This document shows, one piece after another, positions 1-7,388 of a DNA stretch of 17,088 nt. The position numbers and the translations under genes are program-made. The stretch's first letter is position 1; each line of letters opens with the position of its first letter. Under the pieces are notes generated by a model, which did not search any database, was not told the origin of the DNA, and was given only the letters and a program-made list of their open reading frames with translations. Source of the DNA: an uncultured Lachnospiraceae bacterium (GTDB lineage: Bacteria; Bacillota; Clostridia; Lachnospirales; Lachnospiraceae); NCBI GenBank assembly GCA_910579495.1, contig CAJTVD010000079.1:1-17088 (forward strand), read 5' to 3'.

Positions 1-143
1 TAGGCGCTGGTTTGCCCTTGGTGCATAATTGAACGAACCAAATAAAAATGAACGAACTTGGGGGCAGTTCGTTCAAAGTTGTACGTATGCTGATTTTTCT
101 GTTTTTCAATGGTAAAATCCGGACTAATAACCACTGTTTCCAT
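1..143 (-). pseudogene. Partial or degenerate second copy of the small ISPDFTIE protein
   Basis: A minus-strand frame starts at ATG 143 and stays open for 47 codons to the window edge. Its first residues (METVVISPDFTIE) match residues 5-14 of the next gene upstream (PVISPDFTIE), and the DNA at 107-132 matches 286-311 with only a few differences. After residue 13 all similarity ends. The later residues run through the GAACGAAC repeat hairpin and do not look like conserved protein. I read this as a duplicated gene start joined to unrelated DNA. It begins 5 bases after the stop of the intact copy. The function of the family is unknown to me. Confidence 0.35.
29..75. repeat. GAACGAAC repeat with 10-bp hairpin
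   Basis: The octamer GAACGAAC occurs at 31-38 and 50-57, and its reverse complement GTTCGTTC at 68-75 (68-74 plus flanking base). The second and third copies form a perfect 10-bp stem, TGAACGAACT (49-58) and AGTTCGTTCA (66-75), around a 7-base G-rich loop (59-65). No U-tract follows on either strand, so it is not a standard terminator. It could be an operator, the end of a mobile element, or a remnant. Confidence 0.5.
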
Positions 144-148
144 AATTA

Positions 149-325
149 TTACATTTTCTGTGGCTTTCTTTCTTCCATTTCTTTCAAAAAGGCTCTCCCG
201 CCTTCATTATAGAAATTAATTCTGTCCTGCTTTGTCATATCTTTTGTAAGCTCATAATGATATTCCCTAATCTTATGGATATCTTCAATAGTAAAATCTG
301 GGCTGATAACTGGTTTTGCAATCAT
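149..325 (-). CDS. Small conserved-looking protein with ISPDFTIE motif, unknown function
   Basis: This frame gives 58 residues when started at ATG 325, which has the purine-rich GTGGGGA six bases upstream. ATG 331, two codons earlier, is an alternative. Starting at 364 would leave no ribosome site and is less likely. The protein is short, charged and without membrane segments. It opens with MIAKPVISPDFTIEDIHKIR and continues with a helical, Lys/Glu-rich tail. A second, broken copy of its start lies directly downstream. The ATG at 331 overlaps the stop of the short frame upstream as ATGA, typical of translational coupling. Size, charge and pairing would fit an antitoxin or accessory DNA-binding protein, but nothing in the sequence proves that and I assign no function. 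Confidence 0.55.
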   Translation of the reverse strand: MIAKPVISPDFTIEDIHKIREYHYELTKDMTKQDRINFYNEGGRAFLKEMEERKPQKM

Positions 326-327
326 AA

Positions 328-438
328 TCATTCCCCACTTTCCAATGATACAGAAGGATTCCATATCTCAATCGTCTTATATCCTTCCAAATTTGTAATT
401 GCCCTTACCCCTCTAATGGTTAATTTTTTCTGTTCCAC
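328..438 (-). pseudogene. Short frame or 5'-truncated gene coupled to the ISPDFTIE gene
   Basis: A minus-strand frame of 36 codons runs from a possible GTG at 438 to TGA at 330-328, and the TGA overlaps the next ATG (ATGA). The peptide is plausible coding sequence: VEQKKLTIRGVRAI near the start and EIWNPSVSLESGE at the end. No good ribosome site precedes the GTG. An adjacent frame just upstream (ending at the TAG near 420) also reads like protein, including the hydrophobic stretch LLLIEF, so a frameshifted or truncated longer gene is possible. I do not recognise the family. Confidence 0.3.
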
Positions 439-652
439 AAAACTCAATTAACAGCAGGATGCTATTGCTATTAAGCAAATTAACAATATTCTGGTTATTA
501 GTCAGTGACATACGGTTTCTACGAATTAAGGAATCCTTATCAAATCCCACTAAAACACATTATATCAGAAAGATGCGCCCGTTACCAGAGAAGAATGTGA
601 ATTTCATAGCAGCGTTTAATTGTATCATTTTAGGCATGGTAACAGAGCCTGG
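439..652. other. AT-rich intergenic stretch without a convincing gene
   Basis: Both strands have only short frames without ribosome sites. A TATAAT-like hexamer on the minus strand (559-564) could be the -10 of a promoter for the small minus-strand genes, but no good -35 accompanies it. Confidence 0.4.
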
Positions 653-681
653 TTGTGTAACCGGTAAAATATTGGTATAAT
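653..681 (+). promoter_or_regulatory. Probable sigma-A promoter of the AAA ATPase gene
   Basis: TTGTGT at 653-658 and a perfect TATAAT at 676-681 are separated by 17 bases. The start codon follows 65 bases later, after the strong ribosome site GGAGGAGGT (732-740). The -35 matches the consensus poorly, so the -10 carries the call. Confidence 0.6.
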
Positions 682-746
682 ATCCATATCTTTAGTAAGG
701 AAGCAGAAACTTAACATCGCCTGGTTAAAAACGGAGGAGGTGCCAA

Positions 747-2462
747 ATGGCAAGGACAGTAGGGATCGGGATACAGGATTTTGGGAAAATTATTGAAAAT
801 AATTGCTTTTACGTTGATAAAACTGGGTTTATTAAGGAATGGTGGGAAAACCGGGACGATGTAACTCTGCTTATCCGTCCCCGCCGGTTTGGCAAGACGC
901 TGGCCATGAGCATGCTGGAATATTTTTTTTCTGTGGAGTATGCGGGCAGAGGGGACTTGTTTGAAGCCTTAAGCATATGGGAGGAAAAATCTCCTGACGG
1001 AGAAAAAAACCTGGGAGGAGATTACAAATACCGCAGCCTCCAGGGCAGTTACCCGGTGATTTTTTTAAGCTTTGCAGATGTGAAAGAAACCTCCTTCAAG
1101 AGTGCAAGGGATAAAATCTGCCGTATTATCAAAGCACTGTATGATAAATTTGAGCTCCTGCAGGATAGGAACCCGAAGCAGAAGAAGCTTCCGGACATTT
1201 TTCATGAGATTTCCCCTGCAATGGGTGACGCAGTGGCTTCCTATTCTTTAAAGGCTCTGTCGCAGTTCCTGGCGGGCTATTATGGGAAAAAAGTCATCAT
1301 CCTAATGGACGAATACGACACGCCAATGCAGGAGGCTTATGTAAACGGCTACTGGGATGAAATGGCAGTCTTTATCCGCAGCCTGTTCAATTCCACCTTT
1401 AAGACGAACCCTTACATGGAACGCGCCATTATGACGGGAATTACCCGTATAAGCAAAGAATCCATCTTTTCCGACCTGAACAACCTGGAGATTGTTACCA
1501 CGACTTCCTGTAAGTACGAGGATGCATTTGGGTTCACAGAAAAAGAAGTGTTTGCTGCCATGGATGAATTCGGGCTTACGGAAAAGGAGGAAGTCCGGGA
1601 ATGGTATGACGGTTTTACTTTTGGGGAAACCCCTGATATTTATAATCCATGGTCCATCATTAATTACCTGGATAAACGGCGTTTCGCTGCCTACTGGGCG
1701 AATACCAGCTCCAACAGCCTTGTGGGGAAGCTGATCCGGGAGGGAGAACCGGAGGTAAAGACAGTCATGGAAGACCTGCTGCAAGGCAAAATCATTCATA
1801 CAAGGATTGACGAACAGGTGATATTCAGCCAGTTGGACAGCAATACTAATGCAGTCTGGAGCCTGCTCCTGGCCAGCGGTTACTTACGGGTGGAACAGGC
1901 CGCCTTAGGCAGGCGTGGAAAGCTGGAATATGGCCTGAAGCTGACAAACAAGGAAGTAAGGATGATGTTTGAGCAGTTGATCGAGGGCTGGTTTGCTGAC
2001 TATACGCCAGCCTACAATGCATTTGTTAAGGCAATGCTGCTTGACGACATAAAAGCGATGAATGTCTATATGAACCGGACAGCCTTAGCGACTTTCAGTT
2101 TCTTTGACGCAGGGAATAAACCGTCGGAAACAACAGAACCGGAGCGGTTTTACCATGGTTTTGTGCTTGGGCTGATGGTAGGCTTGACGGATAGGTACCA
2201 CATCACCTCCAACCGGGAGAGTGGGCTGGGAAGGTACGATGTAATGCTGGAGCCCCAAAGAGCCGGGGATCCCGCCTTTGTCCTGGAATTCAAGGTGAGG
2301 GATCCGGAGGATGAGGAGACATTGGCGGATACTGTGTCGGCTGCGCTGCGCCAGATCAAGGAGAAGGCATATGATACAGAGCTGTTAGCGAGGGGGATTT
2401 CCCAGGAGCGGATCCGGCATTACGGGTTTGCTTTCCAGGGGAAGACGGTGCTGATTGGCTGA
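747..2462 (+). CDS. AAA-family ATPase with C-terminal PD-(D/E)XK nuclease-like domain
   Basis: The 571-residue protein matches the abundant family with an AAA-ATPase-like N-terminal domain (PF09820) and a PD-(D/E)XK-like C-terminal domain (DUF1703/PF08011). Visible motifs are a P-loop variant RPRRFGKT (44-51), Walker B VIILMDEYD (183-191), a following TGITRIS strand (230-236), and nuclease-type residues YDVM with D498 and FVLEFKV with E514 and K516. The start has GGAGGAGGT six bases upstream. The length is typical and the frame is intact. It is a single-gene unit with its own promoter and terminator, next to broken small genes. The family occurs in many copies in Bacteroidetes and Clostridia and its biological role is not settled: defence, DNA repair or a mobile passenger are all possible. 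The family assignment is firm, the function open. Confidence 0.93.
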   Translation: MARTVGIGIQDFGKIIENNCFYVDKTGFIKEWWENRDDVTLLIRPRRFGKTLAMSMLEYFFSVEYAGRGDLFEALSIWEEKSPDGEKNLGGDYKYRSLQGSYPVIFLSFADVKETSFKSARDKICRIIKALYDKFELLQDRNPKQKKLPDIFHEISPAMGDAVASYSLKALSQFLAGYYGKKVIILMDEYDTPMQEAYVNGYWDEMAVFIRSLFNSTFKTNPYMERAIMTGITRISKESIFSDLNNLEIVTTTSCKYEDAFGFTEKEVFAAMDEFGLTEKEEVREWYDGFTFGETPDIYNPWSIINYLDKRRFAAYWANTSSNSLVGKLIREGEPEVKTVMEDLLQGKIIHTRIDEQVIFSQLDSNTNAVWSLLLASGYLRVEQAALGRRGKLEYGLKLTNKEVRMMFEQLIEGWFADYTPAYNAFVKAMLLDDIKAMNVYMNRTALATFSFFDAGNKPSETTEPERFYHGFVLGLMVGLTDRYHITSNRESGLGRYDVMLEPQRAGDPAFVLEFKVRDPEDEETLADTVSAALRQIKEKAYDTELLARGISQERIRHYGFAFQGKTVLIG

Positions 2463-2574
2463 GTAGCTTAAAATCCGGTTTTCTGGCGCTGCAAACCCTG
2501 GAAGCCCGAAAAGATGGAGGAATAAATCATTTGCCCTGTTATATCAGCCACGTTTGATGACGGAAATCAAAAAT

Positions 2575-2605
2575 CCTGCGGTAATAGGAATGCCGCAGGT
2601 TTTTT
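2575..2605 (+). terminator. Intrinsic terminator after the AAA ATPase gene
   Basis: CCTGCGG (2575-2581) and CCGCAGG (2593-2599) form a 7-bp GC-rich stem with an 11-base loop, followed by six T residues (2600-2605). It lies 113 bases after the stop codon. Confidence 0.85.
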
Positions 2606-2671
2606 GATGCCCAAGGGTGGGTAAGGAAGTTAGGAGCTTTGCTGTACATTCCCCACATTTAACGGTTTAGG

Positions 2672-2701
2672 TTGACAGACCTGTCCTATATAAGGTATTC
2701 T
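2672..2701 (+). promoter_or_regulatory. Promoter of the blaI-blaR operon with overlapping palindrome
   Basis: A perfect TTGACA (2672-2677) and TATTCT (2696-2701) lie 18 bases apart. A palindrome GACAG-AC-CTGTC (2674-2685) covers the -35 element, where a repressor would block polymerase. BlaI-type repressors bind dyads containing ACA...TGT and usually control their own promoter, so this is the likely BlaI operator. Its ACA/TGT spacing is wider than the classical TACA-N2-TGTA. Confidence 0.7.
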
Positions 2702-2744
2702 AATAGAGAAGACGAAAAGTAGTCTATAAGCGAGGAGGAGGGTT

Positions 2745-3137
2745 ATGATGTTCCATAAATACAATGTGGCAGATGCGGAGTATGAGGTTTTGCAGATGCT
2801 TTGGAGGTGTGGGGGCGAGGTCAGGCAGACGGAGCTGTTAAAGCAATTTGAGATGGCAGGCAAGGCATGGAAGAGGCAGACCTTAAACACCCTGCTTGCC
2901 CGGCTGGAGGAAAAGAAGCTGGTGGAGAGGGAAAACAGGGTAGTGAGGGCGGTTTTGTCCCAGGTGGAATACAATAATCTTCAAATGCAGGAAAATATTG
3001 AACATATGTATGGCGGGAAATTAAGCAGCTTTATTGCGGCGTTTACCGGGCAGAAGGGGATCAGCGAGGAGGAGGCAGAGGAGATCAGGAAGTTGCTTGA
3101 GAAGAAGAAAGGTGAACAGGGAGGGGAGGATGGATGA
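2745..3137 (+). CDS. blaI: BlaI/MecI/CopY-family transcriptional repressor
   Basis: The 130-residue protein is a winged-helix repressor of the BlaI/MecI/CopY family. The recognisable start is DAEYEVLQMLW (10-20). The recognition-helix region WKRQTLNTLLARLEEKKLVERE (62-83) is followed by a Lys/Glu-rich dimerisation part. Two adjacent ATG codons (2745 and 2748) are both usable with the AGGAGG at 2733-2738. The gene overlaps the next by ATGA, the usual arrangement of a BlaI repressor with its M56 protease partner. By family knowledge it binds as a dimer to operators and is inactivated through the protease pathway. The palindrome over its own -35 suggests autoregulation. The symbol is by family: no beta-lactamase is nearby, so the controlled trait may not be beta-lactam resistance. 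Confidence 0.92.
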   Translation: MMFHKYNVADAEYEVLQMLWRCGGEVRQTELLKQFEMAGKAWKRQTLNTLLARLEEKKLVERENRVVRAVLSQVEYNNLQMQENIEHMYGGKLSSFIAAFTGQKGISEEEAEEIRKLLEKKKGEQGGEDG

Positions 3138-4456
3138 ACTATATTCTGGTAATGACATTGTCCGGCAGTGCCATGCTGCTGATCTACTTTATCCAGAAGC
3201 ATACTTTTGGGAAAAACCTGCCCAGGCGTTGGCAATATCTCTTTTTAAAGGCAGTGATGATCTACTACCTGGTGCCGCTGCCCTGGTTGGGGGAGTCCTA
3301 CAGAAAGGCCTTGAAGGATATCCGGAAGGAACCGCCGCAGTTTTTTCACCAGTACTTTCGGAATGAAAAGGTAGTATATCAGTCAGGGAATAATATGATG
3401 ATCAGCGCAGGCTACCAGCGTAGGCTGCTGGAGGCGGGAATCTGGTGCCTGATGGTATTTCTTGTCTTTACAGTCTTGCTTGTGGGGTATCTTAAAAATT
3501 ACCGAAGAATGCTGCAATGCAGGAGTGGGGGGCAAGCAGCGCAGGAAAAGGAAAGCCTGGAACAGAAAAGGCTGCAATGGCATATCAGGCGGAAAATTAC
3601 TTTGTGTTCCATTGAGGCTGGCACTGTGGCGTTTACCATGGGGATCTGGAGGCCAGTCATTGTATGTAAAATGCCGGAACAAAGCGTGGACAGGGACATG
3701 CTCATCTCCCATGAGATGGTGCATATTAAAAGATTTGATCTTTTCTGGAAAATGCTGGGGGGTGTTGTACTGGGAATGCATTGGTTCAATCCTCTGGCCT
3801 ATTTATTCCGGAGAGAATTTGAGAAGGTTTCCGAGGAGTCCTGTGACGAACTGGTAGTGGAGGGTTATACAGAGGAAGAGCGTTTCCGGTATGCCCATAT
3901 GCTGTTGGAGTACGCCAAGGGGGAGGGGCAGATGAGAGGGTGGAAAACGGGGCTGTCGAAAAATGCAGGGAAAATTCAGGAAAGGGTGGAATTAATCATG
4001 GATTACGGAAAAGGAAGGAAGAAGTGGACCAGCTTACTGGCGGTATTGTTTATGGGTATCATGGCCATTTTAAATTCAATGACAGCGTTGGCATATGAAG
4101 AGGTGAAAGTGCTGCGGGTAATTGAGGAAGAAGACATGGCTGATATAAAGACAATGAATGTTGAAACCTGTTTTACGCCAGATGATTATGAAGGGGAGAA
4201 CCTTTGGGTGGATGTTATATTGTATAGCCAACAGTTTGAGGATGAGGAAGGGAATATTTATCCTGTAGAGGAGGAGGTGGTATCCTATTCTGAATGTAGC
4301 CATGTTTACCATGTGGGAATCTATAAGAATCATCAATTGGATGGGAGCGGAGGCTGTACCATAGATTACTTTGAGGGCCAGTATTGCAGTAATTGTGGGT
4401 ATTGTATCATTGGGGAAAAGGTTGGCTCATCCTCTTTTAAAAAGTGCCTGCATTGA
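3134..4456 (+). CDS. BlaR1-like M56 membrane metalloprotease with Cys/His-rich C-terminal tail
   Basis: The 440-residue membrane protein has hydrophobic segments near 3-20, 35-51, 103-119, 205-222 and 299-320. The cytoplasmic metalloprotease motif HEMVH (193-197) follows the third segment, with a likely further zinc ligand in SEESCDE (233-239). That is the M56 layout. After the last membrane segment, BlaR1 and MecR1 carry a penicillin-binding sensor of about 250 residues. Here there are only about 120 residues. They end in a Cys/His cluster: C388, H390, H393, H400, C408, C418, C421, C424, C438 and the terminal H440. A sensor for something other than beta-lactams is therefore likely. It overlaps blaI by ATGA, so the two are translationally coupled. 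The protease assignment is firm; the signal is unknown. Confidence 0.9.
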   Translation: MNYILVMTLSGSAMLLIYFIQKHTFGKNLPRRWQYLFLKAVMIYYLVPLPWLGESYRKALKDIRKEPPQFFHQYFRNEKVVYQSGNNMMISAGYQRRLLEAGIWCLMVFLVFTVLLVGYLKNYRRMLQCRSGGQAAQEKESLEQKRLQWHIRRKITLCSIEAGTVAFTMGIWRPVIVCKMPEQSVDRDMLISHEMVHIKRFDLFWKMLGGVVLGMHWFNPLAYLFRREFEKVSEESCDELVVEGYTEEERFRYAHMLLEYAKGEGQMRGWKTGLSKNAGKIQERVELIMDYGKGRKKWTSLLAVLFMGIMAILNSMTALAYEEVKVLRVIEEEDMADIKTMNVETCFTPDDYEGENLWVDVILYSQQFEDEEGNIYPVEEEVVSYSECSHVYHVGIYKNHQLDGSGGCTIDYFEGQYCSNCGYCIIGEKVGSSSFKKCLH

Positions 4457-4503
4457 AAGAGCGGCATCAAAAGTAATGGGAAAATTAGGACAGGGGGATA
4501 AGC

Positions 4504-5448
4504 ATGAAACGGAAAAGGGTATTATTTATTTTGGCAGCAGTGGTAATGGCAGTGTTGGCTGTTGGGGATGTGTTTTTTATTTTGGCCTTAAATAATCTGA
4601 TTACTTATGATAAAAAGGAAAAGGATAGAAATAAAGGCTTCCATTATATCAGCATACAGCACGAAAGCAGCCCTATTAAGAAGGAAGTGGAAGATTTTCA
4701 GGAGGTATATGACTTTCTTGCAAATAGTGGAGGCCAATATTATGAAATGTATGCCCAATCCCTTGGGGTGGAGGATGGGAGCTTTTTTGATTATGGTGGC
4801 AGGGGACTGATGACAGTAAAAAGTGGGCAGTATATCAATGCAAAGGCACTGCAGGTGAGCCAGAATGTCCTGGAGGATTATCATATAGAAGCGGCAGAAG
4901 GCAGAAGCCTTGGAGGAGAAGATTTTGTTTATTATCCAGGTAAAAGAATCCCGGTTTTGATAGGAAGCGCTTACAGGGATATCTACCAGGTTGGCGGCAC
5001 CTTTTGGGCAGAATATCTGTTTGACTGGTATGAGTTTGAGATCATAGGTATTTTAAAAGAAGGGGCGGCAACGGACTGGGGCATTGGCATGTATTGGCTG
5101 GATGAGTTTATTATGATGCCAAGCTTTTCCATTACCGGGAAAACAGAGGTTACAGACGGCATAAGGATTCACTATGCCAACAAAACCAGCGGTGTATTGA
5201 AAATACCGGCGGAGGAACAGGAAAGGTTTGAAAAGGATTACAGGCCCATGCTCAAAAGCAACAGGGCGGGAGAATATTCCTGGTCGGTCAGCCCGATTTC
5301 CGCAGGGTATCAGTCGCTTATGGGAGTGGATATTTATTTGCTGAGAAATCTGGCATATTTATTGTTGGCAGGGTTGGCGGTGGGGGAGATCATGGCTGTG
5401 TGTCAGATAAAGAAGACAGTAATTCATAGGAAAGTAATTTTAGGATAA
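4504..5448 (+). CDS. MacB-like extracytoplasmic domain protein, likely a reduced ABC permease subunit
   Basis: The 314-residue protein has an N-terminal membrane anchor (6-30), a large extracytoplasmic domain and one C-terminal membrane helix (280-300). Within the domain, AEGRSLGGEDF (131-141), IPVLIGSAY (149-157) and FEIIGILKEG (178-187) match the pattern of the MacB periplasmic core domain (GRxF..D, VaViG, f.VvGvl). A FtsX/MacB permease would continue with two or three more helices. This protein stops after one short helix and has no ATPase partner next to it. The ribosome site GGGGGA lies seven bases before the ATG. It follows the M56 protease gene by 47 bases, so it is probably in the same operon. 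It could be a truncated permease or a genuine accessory or sensor protein. Confidence 0.65.
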   Translation: MKRKRVLFILAAVVMAVLAVGDVFFILALNNLITYDKKEKDRNKGFHYISIQHESSPIKKEVEDFQEVYDFLANSGGQYYEMYAQSLGVEDGSFFDYGGRGLMTVKSGQYINAKALQVSQNVLEDYHIEAAEGRSLGGEDFVYYPGKRIPVLIGSAYRDIYQVGGTFWAEYLFDWYEFEIIGILKEGAATDWGIGMYWLDEFIMMPSFSITGKTEVTDGIRIHYANKTSGVLKIPAEEQERFEKDYRPMLKSNRAGEYSWSVSPISAGYQSLMGVDIYLLRNLAYLLLAGLAVGEIMAVCQIKKTVIHRKVILG

Positions 5449-5514
5449 TAAGAGGATTTGGGGGTCAGTAATGAGGTACATGAAAATACAGGGATAGATG
5501 CAGGCTCATTATCC

Positions 5515-5555
5515 CCAGGCAGGGCTGGAGGCACAAGTCCCCCAGCCCTGCCTGG
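5515..5555. terminator. Strong hairpin between convergent operons
   Basis: A perfect 14-bp GC-rich inverted repeat (5515-5528 with 5542-5555, core GCAGGGCTGG) encloses a 13-base loop. It sits in the 139-base gap between convergent transcription units, where a bidirectional terminator is expected. Neither side has a clear T-tract, so it may act as a transcript-end stabiliser rather than a classical intrinsic terminator. Confidence 0.5.
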
Positions 5556-5587
5556 TACAGGCTGTGCATTTCGTCCCCGCCTGCAAA

Positions 5588-7360
5588 TTACATCATCATC
5601 TGTGCCGAATGGAGCTTATAGTAGGCTCCTTTTTTGGCAATCAGTTCCCTGGCGGTCCCTTCCTCTTGTATGCCCCCCTTATCAATAACGAAAATCCGGT
5701 CTGCTTTCTGGATGGTGGAAAGCCTGTGGGCAATCACAAAGGAAGTACGCCCCCGGAGCAGGGCGTCGATGCCCTCCTGGACCAGAAGCTCCGTCTGGGT
5801 GTCAATGCTGGAAGTGGCTTCGTCCAGTATCAGGATATTGGGTTTCGACACCATAGTCCTGGCGAAGGCAAGGAGCTGTTTCTGCCCGGCGGAGAGCCCG
5901 CCGCCCCGTTCTGAGAGGACTGTATCGTACCCTTTTTCCAGCTTGCAGATAAAGTCGTGGGCGTGGACTGCCTTTGCCGCATCTATGATTTCCTCGTCAG
6001 TAGCGTCCAGTTTTCCGTACCGGATATTATCCTTGATGGAGCCGGTAAAAAGGAAGTTATCCTGGGTCATAATACCCATCTGGCGGCGCAGGCTTTCAAT
6101 GGACACGGTTTTCACATCATGGCCGTCAATACTGACCACGCCCTTTTGCACATCATAAAAACGGCTGATCAGGTTGACGATGGTGGTTTTTCCCGCCCCG
6201 GTAGGCCCTACAAGGGCGATGGTTTCCCCAGGTTTGATTTGAAAGCTCACGTCCTTTAATACTTCCACATTCCCATCATAGGAAAAGCTTACATGGGAGA
6301 AGGCCACCTGTCCCTTGATAGGTGGGATTTCCGTCACCTGGGGGGCATCGGTAATGGCCGCTTCGGTATCCAGGATTTCAAACACCCGCTCTGCGGCGGC
6401 GATATTGGTGATGATCTGGTTGTAAAAATTGCTTAGGTTCATAATAGGGTGCCAGAACATGCCAATATAGCTGCCGAAGGCGATAAAGGTCCCGATAGAT
6501 ACCTGCCCTGGCTCTAAAATCCGCAGTCCTGCAAAATACAGGGCGGCAAAGCCCACTCCCCAGCTTAGGTCGATAACAGAGCCCATGCCGTCTGCCAGGC
6601 GCACTGCGCTTATGAAGGAAGTGCGGTGTTCCTCCAGCAGCCCGTCAAAGGTCTGGCTGGTTTCCTCTTCCGCTGAGAAGCTCTGGATGATCCGCATCCC
6701 CGACATGTCTTCGTGGATGAAAGCGTTTAAGTTGGAAGATTTTTTACGGAAATCCTGCCACTTTTTGTGGGAATAAAATTCTATCAGCCAGATAAAAATT
6801 ATCATAAAGGGGAGGCTGCACAGGGAAGCTGCCGCCAGCGCCGGGTTTTTCGCAAACATGATTGCCGCTACCGCCAGCACAGTGACGAAGTCCGGTATCA
6901 GTGTGGTAACAAAATTGCTCAGCACATCCTTTAAGGAATTCACATCGCCGATAATGCGGGCAAGGATCTTTCCCGTAGGGCGGCTGTCAAAAAACTGCAG
7001 GTCCAGCGTCTGGATATGGGAGTAAAGGTCCTGGCGGATGCTTACCAGTATGCTGTTGCACACCTTGGCCATAATATACATCCGCAGCTTGATCCCGCCG
7101 ATAAAAAGCAGGTTCAGGGCCGCCGCGAAAAGAACCAGCCTTAAAAGTCCCTGCATATTTCCCACAGAGATATATTTATCCACGGCTTCCTCCATAAGAA
7201 GGGGGTTCACCAGGGATACCATGACGCAAAAGGCCATGATGAAAAGTACAAATACAATTTCCTTTTTATAGGAAAGAAGATAGGATAGGAGCCGGCGCAG
7301 GATGTTTAACTTATTCCCGCCGGCTAACTGCTCATCCTCCTTGTAAGAATTAACGCTCAT
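5588..7360 (-). CDS. Heterodimeric ABC exporter, subunit with canonical ATP site
   Basis: The 590-residue half-transporter has an N-terminal membrane domain of about six helices (35-320) and a C-terminal nucleotide-binding domain. Walker A is GPTGAGKT (385-392), Q-loop Q433, signature LSAGQ (489-493), Walker B ILILDEATS (509-517) with catalytic E514, and the H-loop is H545. It resembles the consensus-site partner of bacterial heterodimeric multidrug exporters such as BmrD/YheH, LmrD and TM288. The start at 7360 has GGAG eight bases upstream. It lies 28 bases after its partner gene in the same orientation, so both are on one mRNA. The likely role is ATP-driven export of hydrophobic drugs or lipids. 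The signature has Ala in place of the usual second Gly, which is acceptable because it faces the partner's degenerate site. Confidence 0.94.
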   Translation of the reverse strand: MSVNSYKEDEQLAGGNKLNILRRLLSYLLSYKKEIVFVLFIMAFCVMVSLVNPLLMEEAVDKYISVGNMQGLLRLVLFAAALNLLFIGGIKLRMYIMAKVCNSILVSIRQDLYSHIQTLDLQFFDSRPTGKILARIIGDVNSLKDVLSNFVTTLIPDFVTVLAVAAIMFAKNPALAAASLCSLPFMIIFIWLIEFYSHKKWQDFRKKSSNLNAFIHEDMSGMRIIQSFSAEEETSQTFDGLLEEHRTSFISAVRLADGMGSVIDLSWGVGFAALYFAGLRILEPGQVSIGTFIAFGSYIGMFWHPIMNLSNFYNQIITNIAAAERVFEILDTEAAITDAPQVTEIPPIKGQVAFSHVSFSYDGNVEVLKDVSFQIKPGETIALVGPTGAGKTTIVNLISRFYDVQKGVVSIDGHDVKTVSIESLRRQMGIMTQDNFLFTGSIKDNIRYGKLDATDEEIIDAAKAVHAHDFICKLEKGYDTVLSERGGGLSAGQKQLLAFARTMVSKPNILILDEATSSIDTQTELLVQEGIDALLRGRTSFVIAHRLSTIQKADRIFVIDKGGIQEEGTARELIAKKGAYYKLHSAQMMM

Positions 7361-7388
7361 AATATTGTCTCCTATTGTTGGTTCCAGG

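Noticed and set aside
49..75. GAACGAAC hairpin as intrinsic terminator or CRISPR-like repeat
   Set aside because: There is no T-tract, and only three copies without regular spacing.
459..680. Plus-strand frame of 73 codons
   Set aside because: No spaced ribosome site, unusual composition, and it overlaps the AAA promoter.
1302..1799. Minus-strand frame of 165 codons
   Set aside because: It lies inside the AAA ATPase gene, antisense, with no start signal.
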